Positions 10,902 to 23,033 of a stretch of 64,000 bases of DNA are shown one piece after another. Source of the DNA: Hepsetus odoe (Eukaryota; Chordata; Actinopteri; Characiformes; Hepsetidae); NCBI GenBank assembly GCA_017165825.1, contig CM029380.1, forward strand, positions 3,616,243-3,680,242, in the 5' to 3' direction. The notes beneath the pieces are model-generated. The model saw only the letters and a list, made by a program, of their open reading frames with translations. It was not told the origin of the DNA and did no database searches. A program made the translations under genes and the position numbers. The first letter of the stretch is position 1. Each line of letters starts with the position of its first letter.

Positions 10902-11104
10902 GGTGGTGGTGGTCTAGTGGTAGGATACTTGCCTATGGACCTCTGGCTCAAGAGGTCCCAGGTTCGAATCCCACCTCTGGCACCACCACCACTGGGTCCT
11001 TGAGCAAGACCCTTAACCCTGAGTTGCTCCAGGGGGACTGTCCCTGTAATTAGACATGGAAGTCGCTCTGGATAAGAGCGTCTGCTAAATGCCGTAAATG
11101 TAAA
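10902..11104 (+). mobile_element. SINE family B (tRNA head, UnaL2-like tail), best copy
   Basis: The tRNA-like head has A-box-like GGTCTAGTGGTAGGATAC and B-box-like GGTTCGAATCCC. A body with GACTGTCCCTGTAAT and the tail GCTCTGGATAAGAGCGTCTG, then CTAAATGCC and TAAATG, follow. This tail is the 3' stem-loop known from the eel LINE UnaL2 and many fish SINEs, implying mobilisation by an L2-clade LINE. Confidence 0.88.
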
Positions 11105-11170
11105 GGGTCTGAAAATAATGTCAGCTGTTATAGTTTGTTTTTATATACAATATTTATATGTATGTATATA

Positions 11171-11366
11171 TGGCTTAGTGTTTAGGGACTAGGCCCCAGG
11201 ATTAGATGGGTTCAAATCCCAGACCAGTAGGTTGCCCTGAGGTAACCCTTGAGCAAGGTACAGTCCCCATAACTGCTACTTGTGTTTGGGTAAACTACTA
11301 AAGGAAATTTCCTTGTGGTTCACTGTATGCTGTTTCATAAAGACAAGAATAGTCACTTTCACTTTC
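11171..11366 (+). mobile_element. SINE family A copy
   Basis: Begins TGGCTTAGTGTTTAGGGACT, contains GGTTCAAATCCC (B-box-like) and GAGCAAGGTACAGTCCCCAT, and ends in the family hallmark GTCACTTTCACTTTC. It lies 67 bases from the family B copy. Confidence 0.8.
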
Positions 11367-11532
11367 CTGCCTTTTGCCCTTTGAGAGCCAAGATGTTCTT
11401 CAGCACCCATGTGACCCTATTATATATACATATGAAAATTAAGATACAAATGGTATACAGGAAAGGGGGTGTTGGAACTCCCCATACTTCTTCATGGTTT
11501 TGCTTTGTTTTGTTTTTGATTTGTGATTAGTT

Positions 11533-11785
11533 TTCTGGGCAGCATGGTGGCACATTAGTCAGCCCAGTGGTTTAATTATTTTGCATCTTGTTCTGTGGAT
11601 TTCCTCTCACAGTTGAGTGAACTGGACGTGCTAAATTGTCCCCTAGGCAGAACTGTATTTGTGAGCGTGTGTCTGAACTGGTGACCTGTCCAGGGTTTTC
11701 TTCTGCCTATCACCTTATGAGCGCTGCCGCCCCCTCCCTGCTGTCACCCTGAGACCAATGAGACTGATGAAGGATGGATTAGTTC
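11533..11785 (+). mobile_element. SINE family C, decayed copy
   Basis: Begins near GGCAGCATGGTGGCAC and contains GGACGTGCTAAATTGTCCCC and GGTGACCTGTCCAGGGTTTT in family order. It is too diverged for exact ends. Confidence 0.6.
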
Positions 11786-13063
11786 TCTTCTTTTTCTATT
11801 AATCTTCAGCTTTCTCTCCAATGTAATCGTGTCCAGTTCCATGCATTATTTACACGGCACCATGAAGTATGAGCTTCTCCCCGAGTTACGTAAGGCGCCA
11901 CCGCATCTTTTCGATTGTCAAAATTCTCTCAAATCATTCCCACGGCTTTACAGTTTGTCATAAACCCTTCTGTCTGTTCAGCATTACAAATCAGGGACTC
12001 CTTGGAAAAATCCCTGACAGTTTTGTGAGGGATAATTGAGCAGTCAGGCCTCCCCCAACAGGACAGATTGGAAAAACAGACAGATACCTGTGTTTGGGGC
12101 AGTTAGGATGCTGAAAAGCAATGGCACAGTAAATCAGCTCTGACAGCTTCATCTGTTAAAAAGGTGTCCACCGCATAAATCCACTGAGGTCATATTTCAA
12201 AGCTGAAATCAGGAGGTGCACGCTCTTGAATTTATTAAACTAATGAAACCCTCAAAGGATTCTGTCTGTCCAAGTGTTTGCAAAAAGTGGGAATAAATTC
12301 AAAACGATTTAAAGATGATGATTTACGAAGGGAACGTCGGAAGAGGTACAAAGGAAACTTTGTCTCATCTTTTCGTCAGAGGATTCGGCGAGGATGATTT
12401 TAATCGTAGCTTTTCTGTTACAAATGGTAACCCATGCACCGCTAGTAATTTATCACACTGTTACAAATGGAAAATAGAATGCATTATTTTAATTTTATCC
12501 AGTTATTAGTGTAGTACACTAGTGTAGTGTAGTGTATTAGTGCCACCAGTGATGATTAGGCTTGATGCTCTCCTGGCATCCTAACCACGGATGGCATCAC
12601 TTTTATTTTGATGGTATTTACTTCTATTTGACTGGATATTTTTGTAAATTGATTTTAAGGTGACACTGCATGTAAATTAGTTCGCATACAAAAGAGTCCA
12701 ATTCAGACTGTGTTAAGCCTCTGGGTGATGGCATCTATGACACTTTCTTGGTTCTGCAGATGGAAAGCAGCCCTTTTCTGTCACACTCAGTAGCAAAACA
12801 CCTCAGAGAGAAAATGAACTGCTGGAGTTTGTATGAAGTGAGAAAGCAAGCAATTAACGATTTTTCTTTTACTTTGACTGAAGATTTAAAATGATGAAAC
12901 AAGTAAAACTTGTAAACTGGTAAAATTGTACTGTTATTGCTACTATTAATACAACCATATTTGCCTTCAATAGAGATCTTATTACTGTGTAATACACGTG
13001 GATAGATCTTTATACACAAAGAGGCAGTTGGATCATAGCAGCTGTTTTATTAGATCTCTTTAA

Positions 13064-13250
13064 CTGCTGGTAGTTGGTTTATACCAGTTTAGTGCTCTAA
13101 CACTGCTGGTAGTTGGTTTATACCAGTTTAGTGCTCTAACACTGCTGGTAGTTGGTTTATACCAGTTTAGTGCTCTAACACTGCTGGTAGTTGGTTTATA
13201 CCAGTTTAGTGCTCTAACACTGCTGGTAGTTGGTTTAATGCTCAGTTTAG
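13064..13250. repeat. 39-bp tandem array, about 4.7 copies
   Basis: The unit starts CTGCTGGTAGTTGGTTTATA and ends GCTCTAACA. The first four copies are nearly identical; the last changes TATACC to ATGCTC. The array ends about 150 bases upstream of the GC-rich mef2a promoter. Confidence 0.95.
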
Positions 13251-13389
13251 TGCTGTAATTGTACTAGTGCTCTAATAGTGTGTTGAACAATGAAATGCAT
13301 GAACTCAGCTTCTGTCCACTTACTTTTGTCCAAACGTGTGTGGATGTAATAAAACGTATTCTTCTGTAAATGGGGGTTTGGAAGTGGAC

Positions 13390-13412
13390 AATTTCAGCTC
13401 ACGCGCGCGCGC

Positions 13413-13453
<41 letters not shown>

Positions 13454-13990
13454 TATTAAACCCTGTTAATGAAGTTGCGCGATAAACTAGGTCTATAATT
13501 TCAGATAAAGGCCCTACACCGAGTGTGGTGCGGAACCTCCGGCGGGTCAGCGGGACTCCCCCCGCAGCCTGTCCGCCCCTGGTGCGACTGAACCGGGCTG
13601 TGAGGGAGGAGTCGCGGGGCTGGAGTAGAGGATCACTACAGCGCACCACAGGTCCGGAACGGCGATTTGAGAGCTGCGGAGTATTTGCTGGGATTTGTTG
13701 GGACTTTAGCGGCTGAATGTCCTCCTTTTGGTCTCCGAAAGAGGGTAAGTTTGAGGGGGAAGGCTGCGGAGCGGGCTAACGGCTACACCGCCGCAGCGCT
13801 ACCCGCTATTTTCATCCGAAAGCGGTGTTTTTTTCCTGTAAAACTCGGTGTGAACAGGCGATACAGTTGGTCTGGACTCAACACTTCAATATTTGATCGG
13901 TTTTGTGTGCGTGCGGATCCGTAAAGCTGAGTTTTTTACGGTTTTTTTTTTTACCTCAGAGGCTGAACAGCCGGAGGAGTGCGCTGCTCT
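13390..13990 (+). promoter_or_regulatory. mef2a: CpG-rich promoter region and probable first noncoding exon of mef2a
   Basis: CpG density rises sharply against an AT-rich background, beginning with a (CG)n/(CA)n stretch at 13400-13450. A strong donor (GAGG|GTAAGT, exon end 13744) closes a likely first noncoding exon starting somewhere around 13500-13600. The position fits mef2a, whose coding start is 16.6 kb downstream; mammalian MEF2A also has long 5' noncoding exons. No TATA box is seen. The transcription start is not determined. Confidence 0.6.
13407..13450. repeat. (CG)n-(CA)n alternating purine-pyrimidine run
   Basis: CGCGCGCGCGCC passes into a long (CA)n. Such alternation is the classic Z-DNA-prone composition, and it sits at the upstream border of the CpG-rich region. 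Confidence 0.9.
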
Positions 13991-16375
13991 CCTGAAGGGG
14001 CTCTTTAAAGCGGGGCAGAGTTGGCTTTTATACTCATTTATACTCGAATTAAAGTCTTAAATCCACTTGACCTTTCCCCCCCCCTAAACCGTCTTTGATT
14101 GTTTCACATTTTCAATCCACTGAGAGCAAAAGTGCAGTTTTATGCCTTTTTTATGCCTTTTTGACCTTTTACATTCATTTAAACCTCCACACTGAAGCTC
14201 AGGGCTTCTTATGAATGGCTGCGTTTGTGGTGAATTTTTCCTGCCTTTAGGAAATTTCTTCCCAAACTGTAAATTTTCCTCTTTCTGACTGTTTTTCAGT
14301 CCCACCCTGGCTTGGTGCTCATGCACTTTACGCCTGAACTGAAAATGAGAGCCAAAAACATTGCCCTTTTGAACTATTCCTCAAAAACAAGTCTAAAAAA
14401 CTTGAATACACATATATATCCTGTATTTTTGAGGAATAGTTCAAGTGGACAAAGTGTTTGGGCATAAGTCTTGGCTTTGGAGAAACATATATATCCTATA
14501 TGTATATTACATTTATGCGTTTTAAGTTGGCTCACTTATAAATAAACAAAGTGGCGTCTATTATTCTAATTATGTCTGGTTGATTTATTCCATCTTACTT
14601 TAAGCAGAGAGCAAAGTATCTTATTTATCTAATTTTACCCCCAGACGGCCTGAAAATAGCAGGAGAAATGATGGGCAGACATCCTCAGCTATTTCTGGAG
14701 CCCTTCTGAGGTTGATATTGGACGTCCCGTTACTTTAGGACACAAAGTAAGGCGCCTGCTCCACATTTCCAGGCGATTTGATTAGACAGAGCGATGTCCG
14801 ATTACGTGCATCACTGTGGCAGGATCACGAGGCTGCACGTTTGACGCAAGTGCATTACCGTCCACCGACGCACCGTCGACACAGGGCTGCTCAGTTCTGG
14901 CACAAATCATAATCATGATTATTTTGCCCAATGACAAAGTCAGAGAAGCAAGATTGCACTGAGACAAGGAGCTTATCTGGAGGAGGATGTTGAGGATGGA
15001 GCTGCGGAGAGGAGAAGAGGAAGACCAAAGTGGAGGTTTATGGACGTGGTGAGAGAAGACATGCAGGGGGTCGACGTGAAGGAGGAAGATGCAGAAGACA
15101 TGAAGAAATGGAAACGCATGATTAGCTGTGGGGACATTTAACGGGAGCAGCCGAAAGAGGAGGAAGAAGAAGATGAAGACTCAACGACATTGGAAACGTC
15201 ATGCATTTGTTGAACTCCTCTTTTTACCGACATCATTTTTTCATCGTTTAATAAACCATTTTCTGTTTCTTTAAACTTTACATGAAAACAGTTCTTAAAA
15301 AAGAAAAAAAAATGATAATACACACATTTATGTGAATCATATTAAAATGAGTTACATCAAAATTCGCACTTGTGGATCATCAGTGGTTTTCTCTTTACTA
15401 CTTGTTTTTATGCTGGATTTTTATTTTTTGTAATTTCAATGAAAAATCTGATCAATCGAGCATTTTTAACTCCGAGGATTATAAAAAGAACATAATCAGT
15501 GAAAATTATCAGTCAATCAATAACTGATCATTAATCAATAATCAGTGTAAACAATCGACTCGATCATCAGGCTCGAGTGTCGTATACGATCCCAGACTCT
15601 CACGTCTGGCAAAGAAATACCTGTTCATCCCACACATTTCAGAGCTGACCTGCAGCAGAGGTGAACAAGCTGGGGTTTCTAAAAAAAAATCTAAAACACA
15701 CATCGATCACATCGATCTGATCATTATCATTTAAATAAATGTATATGTTTTAGTTCTTTAGTTGTATACATTTAAAGAGAACCAGAAAATGACTTACATG
15801 CTGTTAAAAAGACAGAAGGTCAACAAATGCAGGATGTTTCCAAAGTTATTAAGAAATCATGTTAATTATTTTTACATCATTTTTTCATGTTAATTCTTAT
15901 TGACCAAAATAATGGGCAATAGGGTTTTATGATTCTGGTAAAAATGGCCAAAATCCTAATTTCGATGATTTGGCTCAGAGATCACAGTCATTTAATGTCC
16001 TGCAGACTTTGGAAACGTCATGCATTTACTGAACTTTTGTCTGTTTAGCAGCATTTAAATCATTTTCTTGTTCTTTAAATTGAGATGGAGACACGATGCA
16101 GGGCCAGAGGGTCATACAGGGCTGCAGTATGTGGCCTGTGTGTTTTGGGAAGGGAATGGGTCTGGGTCCTGCTCATCGGCGCCACAGTACTTTCTTATGT
16201 TGGAAACACTGCGCCCTTTTACCCTGAGATACGGCACAGCAAGGAGAGCACGGGGAGAGTGGATGGTAATTCAAGTCTCCATTTGAGAAGACCAATGTCA
16301 TGTCCTTGAAATGTGGTTTCTCTCTCCTTCTCCCTCTCGCTCTCTCTCCCTCTCTCTCTCTCCTGTCTCCTCAAG
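13745..16375 (+). other. mef2a 5' intron 1 (inferred)
   Basis: The interval lies between the first-exon donor and the candidate exon at 16376. It contains a LINE 3'-end fragment at 14981-15176 and A/T-rich stretches. Nothing else is recognised. Confidence 0.4.
14981..15176 (+). mobile_element. RTE-like LINE 3'-end fragment
   Basis: Conceptual translation after one frame change gives GRPKWRFMDVVREDM, EEDAEDMKKWKRMISCG and a TAA stop, then ACGGGAGCAGCCGAAAGAGG and a GAA-rich tail. This is the C-terminal end and 3' tail of the common fish LINE ORF that also occurs at 36000-36198. Confidence 0.75.
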
Positions 16376-16465
16376 ATCTGTTCCAGGCGGAGCGAAAGGA
16401 GCCCACTTCACACTCGCAGCTGAGATCCGGAGCTGAGGACTTTCGGAACGAGCCCTCGTTTATCG
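16376..16465 (+). other. mef2a: candidate second noncoding exon of mef2a
   Basis: A 90-nt GC-richer segment is bounded by an excellent acceptor (about 50 pyrimidines then TCAAG) and the donor GTAAGA. It contains no start codon in a good context. It lies between the promoter and coding exon 1, as expected for 5' UTR exons of this gene. RNA evidence would be needed to confirm it. Confidence 0.4.
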
Positions 16466-17364
16466 GTAAGACCATCCAATTGCTATTTCCAACACTCTTA
16501 CCCTGCTGGTTTGTAATTCACCCCCATCCTGTAAACATCTGTCTGTAGGCTACATTACTGTAGACTTTTTTAAATGGTGTCGATTGATGTGACTTGTTTG
16601 CGGGTTAATACACCTCTTGGAACCAAATCTTGCTTACAGTGACGGCTGCGAGCGGCTGTTGACTGGTTTGCATACTCATTATGCTCAACAGTATTTCCAT
16701 CTGTCAGGAATTTGTTCTCAGTCTGGCGATTCGTAATGCACTCGTACATCTGCAGAGCCCATAAATCTGTTATTGTGGCTCTAATGAGTCGGGCAGCTTG
16801 GTGTGGCAGAAGTAAAAAATCACACTTTAATCCTTAAAGTCACTCTTAAATGTGTAGAATTGCTGTTGACTCTCTGAAAGTCTTAGTCAGAGTTCAGCAG
16901 AAAGATGATATTTAATAACATGTAGCTCAATGTACTGTTTAATTCTATAAACTTGTCTCTACCAAACATTTTTAGTACAGTAGCCATACATGTTGCGTAC
17001 TATATATTCTCTAATTTATATATTATACTGTGTATATTATCATATATACTTTGAGTTTAACAACAATACTTATAAGCAATTGTGTATCTTTTGTTTTATA
17101 TTCATTGTATCTATTTATTATTTAGCCTTTGCATCATTTTCGATTGAATTTTCAGTGTGTTAGCTGAAATAGTTTTGAGAATGCATTTTATATATTGACT
17201 TTTTTATACAGTTGCACAATATGGGATACACATACAGGATATGTATAAGCCACTCTTATTTTCCTTATGTTTCAGTTCATTGATTTATTACAAACACACA
17301 TGTAAATCCAGTCTAAACACAAAGAGAGTTTGTTTCACACCAGCTTTAAAGTCATTATTCACTA

Positions 17365-17770
17365 CCACGCCATTATTCTTCAGCACAGCCTGAACTCTCT
17401 TAGACTGGCTCCTTTCTTTAAGTCATCTTCAGGAACACTTCACCAGGCTTCTTGAAGGACGTTCCAAAGCTCTTCTTTGGACATCGGCTGCCTTTTGATT
17501 TCTCTGTAGGTATGATCCCACACTGCTTCTGTCTCTGAAACTGCTCAGGTACAGAGACTGTACTGAAAATGAGAGACAACAACACTGTCCTTCAGGAAGA
17601 TCTGGAGAACTGCTCAGGTACAGAGACTGGACTGAACATGAGAAACAAAAACTTTGTCCTTCAGAATGCCTGGAGAACTGTTCCCCAACAAGACATTAAA
17701 TAGAAGAAAGTCTGGCTCTTTGGAAGTAAAATATGGAGAAGTGAAGGGTGACTTTTGGAGAGCATTGTGT
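17365..17770. mobile_element. family D repeat (Tc1-related non-autonomous element, degraded)
   Basis: It shares the block CTTCAGCACAGCCTGAACTC with 36205 and the block CTGCTCAGGTACAGAGACTG, duplicated at a 69-bp spacing (17541 and 17610), with 20924/20993. Confidence 0.6.
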
Positions 17771-20734
17771 ATTTATGTGTATGTAAGTAAGAGCCATTGT
17801 TTCATTTATGACTGTATAAATCGCACTTTATAAATGTGAGGTATATTACATTTTTCAGTAATTCAGTCCAATCCCCTTAAACAGAGGGCTGTGGTTTAGC
17901 CTCTTTGAGGAAAAAAGTGTGAATGAGAGAATGAACATAGTCTTTTGCCAAACCCAAGTTTCTCTGAGCAGTGCTGTCATATGATTTGATCTTCACTGGA
18001 CTCACTTCTTCCTGGCTGTGGCTTTTGGCGCGTTTTCAAGTCCGAGCTGAAAGCTTATCCCTGTGGGGTCTCCCTCTGGTCTCATCCCACCTCTCTAGCC
18101 CCGAAACCGAAAAACCTCTGGCTGCCTCCTGTCTGACCACCAGGCCGCTCGTTTGATGCTAAATAGGTTCCCCGCGAGTCCAAAATTACACTCAATAAAT
18201 ACAGAAATCAAATAAAATTGTCTGCAAATATTAGCTCCTCAATCTGCCTTCTTGTAGTCGCATGAAGCTGGCTTTTGTGGATTGTAAATAGAAACCTCCG
18301 CACTTGCCAAATCAAACTGTGTATTAGATTTGGACGGCAACACGAGAGTGCTTTACTGACCTTACAGTTGAGACCCAGTTCTGGCATCCAAACCAGAGGA
18401 ATCGAGGGTTTGGCTCTGTGCCCTGGCAAAGGCCTGCAAACCGCTTTACACTTTATTACTAGTGAGCATCGCCTGGCCCACACTTCATACAACTTAAAGA
18501 GCATGAAAGGGCTCTAAACCTGAGCAGCCACTGGTATTTACAAACCAAGACTTGGGATTTCAAAGAAAATGGACATAAGAAATACCTCTCCCATATCTTA
18601 TTCTATATCAACCTTAGACCCAAAATATAATCGTGCATCGCCAGATCATGTCCCCTCGAATGACATGCAGTTAAAATGTTGGAGTCAATGGCTTTTCCTA
18701 TGAGAAACTTACTGGAGCTAAATCTTTCCATCTGAAAGGCGAATTGCACTGATTAAATTCGGCATATTTCAAACCACATGAACCATCGTTTGGAACAGCT
18801 CGACATTAAATGTCTCATTGCAGAGAAACAGGGCAAAAAGCTGCAGTTCATCACAGTTCAGTGTAAAACTTGCACTTTTATGTCCAAACAAACAATCCAT
18901 GAGTTTTGTTTATTTTACAGACCCACCAGTGAATCAGTTCTTACATGTCACCCTGATGTATGTAAAATAGTGGTATATTTTTGGGGGGAACTATTTTGCC
19001 TTACAGCACCATCCATGTAACCTTCCACCATAGTTGCATTTTTAAAGGTAGATCAAAATCTTCTCAGAAGTATCATAAAACATCATCAGGTAATATATTT
19101 GTAACCATTCCATGTTCTAACATTTGGAGGCCTTAAACTCAGACGTCTGTTTCCTTTCACCACCATTCTCTTGGTTTCTCCAGCATGACTGACTTTGTTG
19201 TGGTTTATGCAGAACATTATTTAAATGGGCTTAATTTGTCCTTACATACACACATTAGGTATTGGGATGTTTTTGAGGGTTCACACTGATAACTTGATAA
19301 ACTCTGAAGTTGTGACATGTCTTTCATTGCCAGGTGACCGGCTCAATGTGTGTTGCGCAGGCTGATCAGAGAGCACTTTGGCGTTTATTTCTTCTGCTGA
19401 TAAGGTAAGAGCTGCTTCTACATGAGCATAAAAGGCAAATTCAGTGAAGGAGCATTAATGGAAAACTAATTTTAGTCCCTATTTTTAATCAATTATTAAG
19501 TCACCAAACATGCATTAAAATCCCTGAAGGCGTGTGTCATTGCACTGCGCTGCAGGCTTACCATTAATTTAAATCTTGGACGCTAATGCGTGCCGTTCCC
19601 TTGGCCGTGGCTCCAAACTGCTAGAGAGATGATCTACTTCTGAAAATTTCTCCCAGAAAACCCCGACTCCTGCAGCCAAAAGTGTCTGTCTGACAAACAA
19701 GGGGAATGTGAAGTGTTTTGCCTGAACTTATTTATCTGCTGAGTGGAATGTCTTCAGCAAGACAGTTTTTTTCCCTCATCACTCAAACGACTGTTCAGAT
19801 TTGCTTCGTCCGTCTTTCCAGAGACAGCACTTGTTTGACCTTGTGAAGAGAGTGGATCAGTTGGTGGGAATCCTGAGCTAATTGCTGTTGCAAGAGTCTT
19901 TGGCTAATCCTCTTCTTCAGACCAATCCTCTTCTCTTTCTCTCTCTTAAAGGCCTTTGCTGTTAACTTTGACCTCAGACAGTTAGCAGTGCACCGTATGG
20001 CCAGTGCAGATACCACCAGGCCAGGCAGATTACTCTGAAATTGAAACATTTATCCAGACAAACAGGTCACATTTATGGTACCTGTCCAATGGAATACAGA
20101 TGTTTGTTAATCTTGATGCACCCATGTGTAATTAAAAAAAACACCACCATTAGAGTGGGGCTCTTGAGCAGCCAGACATGAGTTTAAGATCTTTTGATAC
20201 AAAAGTACCACATCTCTAATGCAAGGTTATGAAAGGTAACAAAGAATGAATCCACACAAGCACCTATACATCTAACATTTCTGAATGCCATCAAATCCTC
20301 ACAGCAGTGTACCAATATCCAATGTAAAGCCATCCCAGAGCAGAAGCTGCACAAGGAAGGACAAAGTCCTCCATTAATACCCTGGATTTCATAAGAAACT
20401 CTGGTGAGCAGCTACACACTTTTGGACATGCAGTATAACATTATGCTAAATAAGATCATGCCTTTCAGCTTTCATTAACATATTTGGATGAAATGTTGCT
20501 TTGAGGAACCCAATGGACCTGCAAAGATGCATTTCATGTTGCAGTAATAAATGAAGTTGACATAGTCTGATGTAATCTTAATGAGCAGCATTAAATTTTA
20601 ACTTGAACAGATTTGCTATCCAGACCATGCTCGTGATTGGGCTGTAGCTGTATTTCTACTTATTCTCAAATTGCATCGATAAAAATTGTTTTTTGATATT
20701 TGACGATCATCAAACTTTCTAGTCGTTTAGTAGG

Positions 20735-21160
20735 CAGGAAGGTTTCTAAAGATAGAAGGTTCTAGACAAATGGGTTCCAACCACTCAGTGTTCAGCATCA
20801 GCAGTAAACTAATCACCTGATCATCTGGAATCATCTGCACCTGTTTCTTCACGGCTTCATGTCTTAAGTTAGACGCTTTGTTCTGTTTGAAGGTTCAGAC
20901 GAGGTTCACACAAAACTATCAAACTGCTCAGGTACAGAGACTGGAGTGAACATGAGAGACAACAACACTGTCCTTCAGGAAGATCTGGAGACCTGCTCAG
21001 GTACAGAGACTGGACTGAAAATGAGAGACTACAACACTGTCCTTCAGGAAGATCTGAGAACTGTTCCTCAGTGACACATAAAAAATTTAAGAAAGTTAGA
21101 CACTTTGGAAGCTAAACGTGAAGAAATGAGGGGTGTCTCAAGGCTTTTGCACATAAGTTC
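20735..21160. mobile_element. family D repeat, most complete copy
   Basis: It contains the GGTTCTAGACAAATGGGTTC and CACCTGATCATCTGGAATCA blocks shared with 28022-28165, then two 69-bp-spaced copies of CTGCTCAGGTACAGAGACTG. It ends near GGTGTCTCAAGGCTTTTGCA, which resembles a Tc1-type terminal repeat. The long open frame at 21105-21491 begins in its end and is not a gene. Confidence 0.65.
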
Positions 21161-22439
21161 TGGTGTGAACAGCGTCTCCTTGCTGAGTCCTTGTAGTTTC
21201 AGAATTTATGCTAAGATCTTTTCTTTTCAGGTAGCTTTGTGCTTCTGTGAAAAGCTAAGACTTGTATATGTTGAATGTGTATCTGTTTTATCCTTCGTTA
21301 TAAGAAAAGACTCCCAGCCTTTACTTCTTTTTGAGATTCCAGCTTTAATTGCATTTAGTTCCATAGTTGACCCGCTGCCCCCTTCTGACTCTAATCGCTT
21401 GAAAATTTTAAATGAAAAATCGACTGAAATCGACAGAAGCTCAGCTCTCAGGTCACAGATGTGCTTGTTTCTCTTCGTTTTTGTGAAATAAGTGCTTCTG
21501 AATTTGCAGACGGTGCTGCGTCTCTTGCAGGAAGTGTTTCAGTTGATACAGAGGGGGTGAGGAGCCTGGAGCAGGCCTCAGAGCTCACCTCACAGCAGGG
21601 AGTCTACAGCTCTATTTATTCAACCCTAACATGAAAAGGAAGATTCGCATCTCAGCGAGAAAGAAACACCAATCCGAGGAATACGAGATAATTAGATTTA
21701 GCAGATCAAACGATTTTGTTCAGCCTGGCGGTGGCAAATGCCTTGCAGTGGAAGAACGGTGTCTCTGATCTGATACAGTGCCTGGCTAAGATACAAAGGT
21801 AGGGCAGAACGATACAGGGAGGGTATTCACATTGTGATGTTTCAGGATTTCGTAAAACTGGTATTTGAAAAGCACATGGACTTCGTAATTATGGACCGCA
21901 CAAATTATTTTTCTGCCAATTGATTTCCAATGTGGATTCCTAACTGGTGGAGCTGAGGGTGCTGCCGAATCTACAGGATTAAAAGAAAATAGAAAGTTTG
22001 CAGTAAAGTGTTTTTTAGGCTGGAGTTTGTACAGGACTTGGACTTGGACTTGGACTTGAATGAGGCATAAAACAAGGCAGCCCATCAGAAAAGAGCTCAT
22101 GTAAATATTTCTTTAAGGTATTCAGCCTGTTTAATTCCTAAAGAGGTCGATAAAAGGATCAGTTATTATATTTTTCATCAGCGCTGTTCTGAATCTTAGT
22201 AGACTCATAGTTGTACTGTGGACAGTCATCAATCTGGTGGGTCCTAGCTCAGCTTATTTGCATTAAGAGTGAGGGGTGGTTTCGGCATGGATAACTTGTC
22301 TTATTGTCGGTATTTGATGTACATCCACATTCAGCATCATGTCACTGTGTTATCCACATACTCTACAGGGTTGGCTGGTTTTAAAATCAGTTTTGGTTTT
22401 GAAACACATTAGGAATCCTTCAGTGTGGTGTTACACCAA

Positions 22440-22530
22440 GAGCTCCATGTTTCTCCAGTCCAAAGACATGCCTGTCAGGTGGATTGGAGATGTTAAATTG
22501 TCCCCTGGAGTGTGACTGTGTGACTGTGTG

Positions 22531-22589
<59 letters not shown>

Positions 22590-22675
22590 TTTAATGGACT
22601 GATGACCTGTCCAGGGTGTTTCTCCTCCTTTCATGCTATGAGTGCTGGGCTACAGCACCACTTCATCACCCTGGT
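22440..22675 (+). mobile_element. SINE family C with expanded internal (TG)n
   Basis: Family words CCAGTCCAAAGACATGCCTG and GATGACCTGTCCAGGGTGTT flank a (TG)n run (about 22535-22587) that grew out of the short TG stretch found in other copies. Confidence 0.75.
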
Positions 22676-22929
22676 TGGATCCTTCATTTCTCTGAAAACC
22701 CGCTGAAACATCAATGACTGATCAGATAAAAGTCATTCACACAAAGACATTCAGCGATTGGTTAAAAGGTTACTTTCGTTTCATCAGTACAGCAAAGGAT
22801 GACATTGCTCTAACGATTAACAAGCCACACACGGCTCCTCCCTGGAGACAGTGTGAGTACCGCTGTCTTTATCAGTCAGTTAAATTGGCTTTATCAGGGA
22901 TCCCTCATCCGACGATTTAATCCAGACAT

Positions 22930-22993
22930 GTGTTTCAGAGGGAGAGGGAGGGAGAGCAAGAGGGGGAGAGAGAAAACAGAGAACCAGAGAAAG

Positions 22994-23033
<40 letters not shown>

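Larger units (their letters stand above)
10601..13380. other. lrrc28-mef2a intergenic region
   Basis: Apart from the three SINEs at 10902-11785 and a 39-bp tandem array at 13064-13250, I recognise nothing here. Open frames such as 10679-10876 and 12315-12509 show no familiar domain and no exon borders. Confidence 0.55.

Noticed and set aside
10902..11010. Functional tRNA gene
   Set aside because: A and B boxes are present but the cloverleaf arms do not pair properly, and the segment continues into a SINE body and L2 tail repeated elsewhere in the window.
13064..13250. CRISPR-like array
   Set aside because: The repeats are contiguous with no unique spacers, and the host is a vertebrate. It is a minisatellite.
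21105..21491. 128-residue open frame as a gene
   Set aside because: It begins inside the end of a transposon relic and has no recognised domain, splice borders or codon bias.
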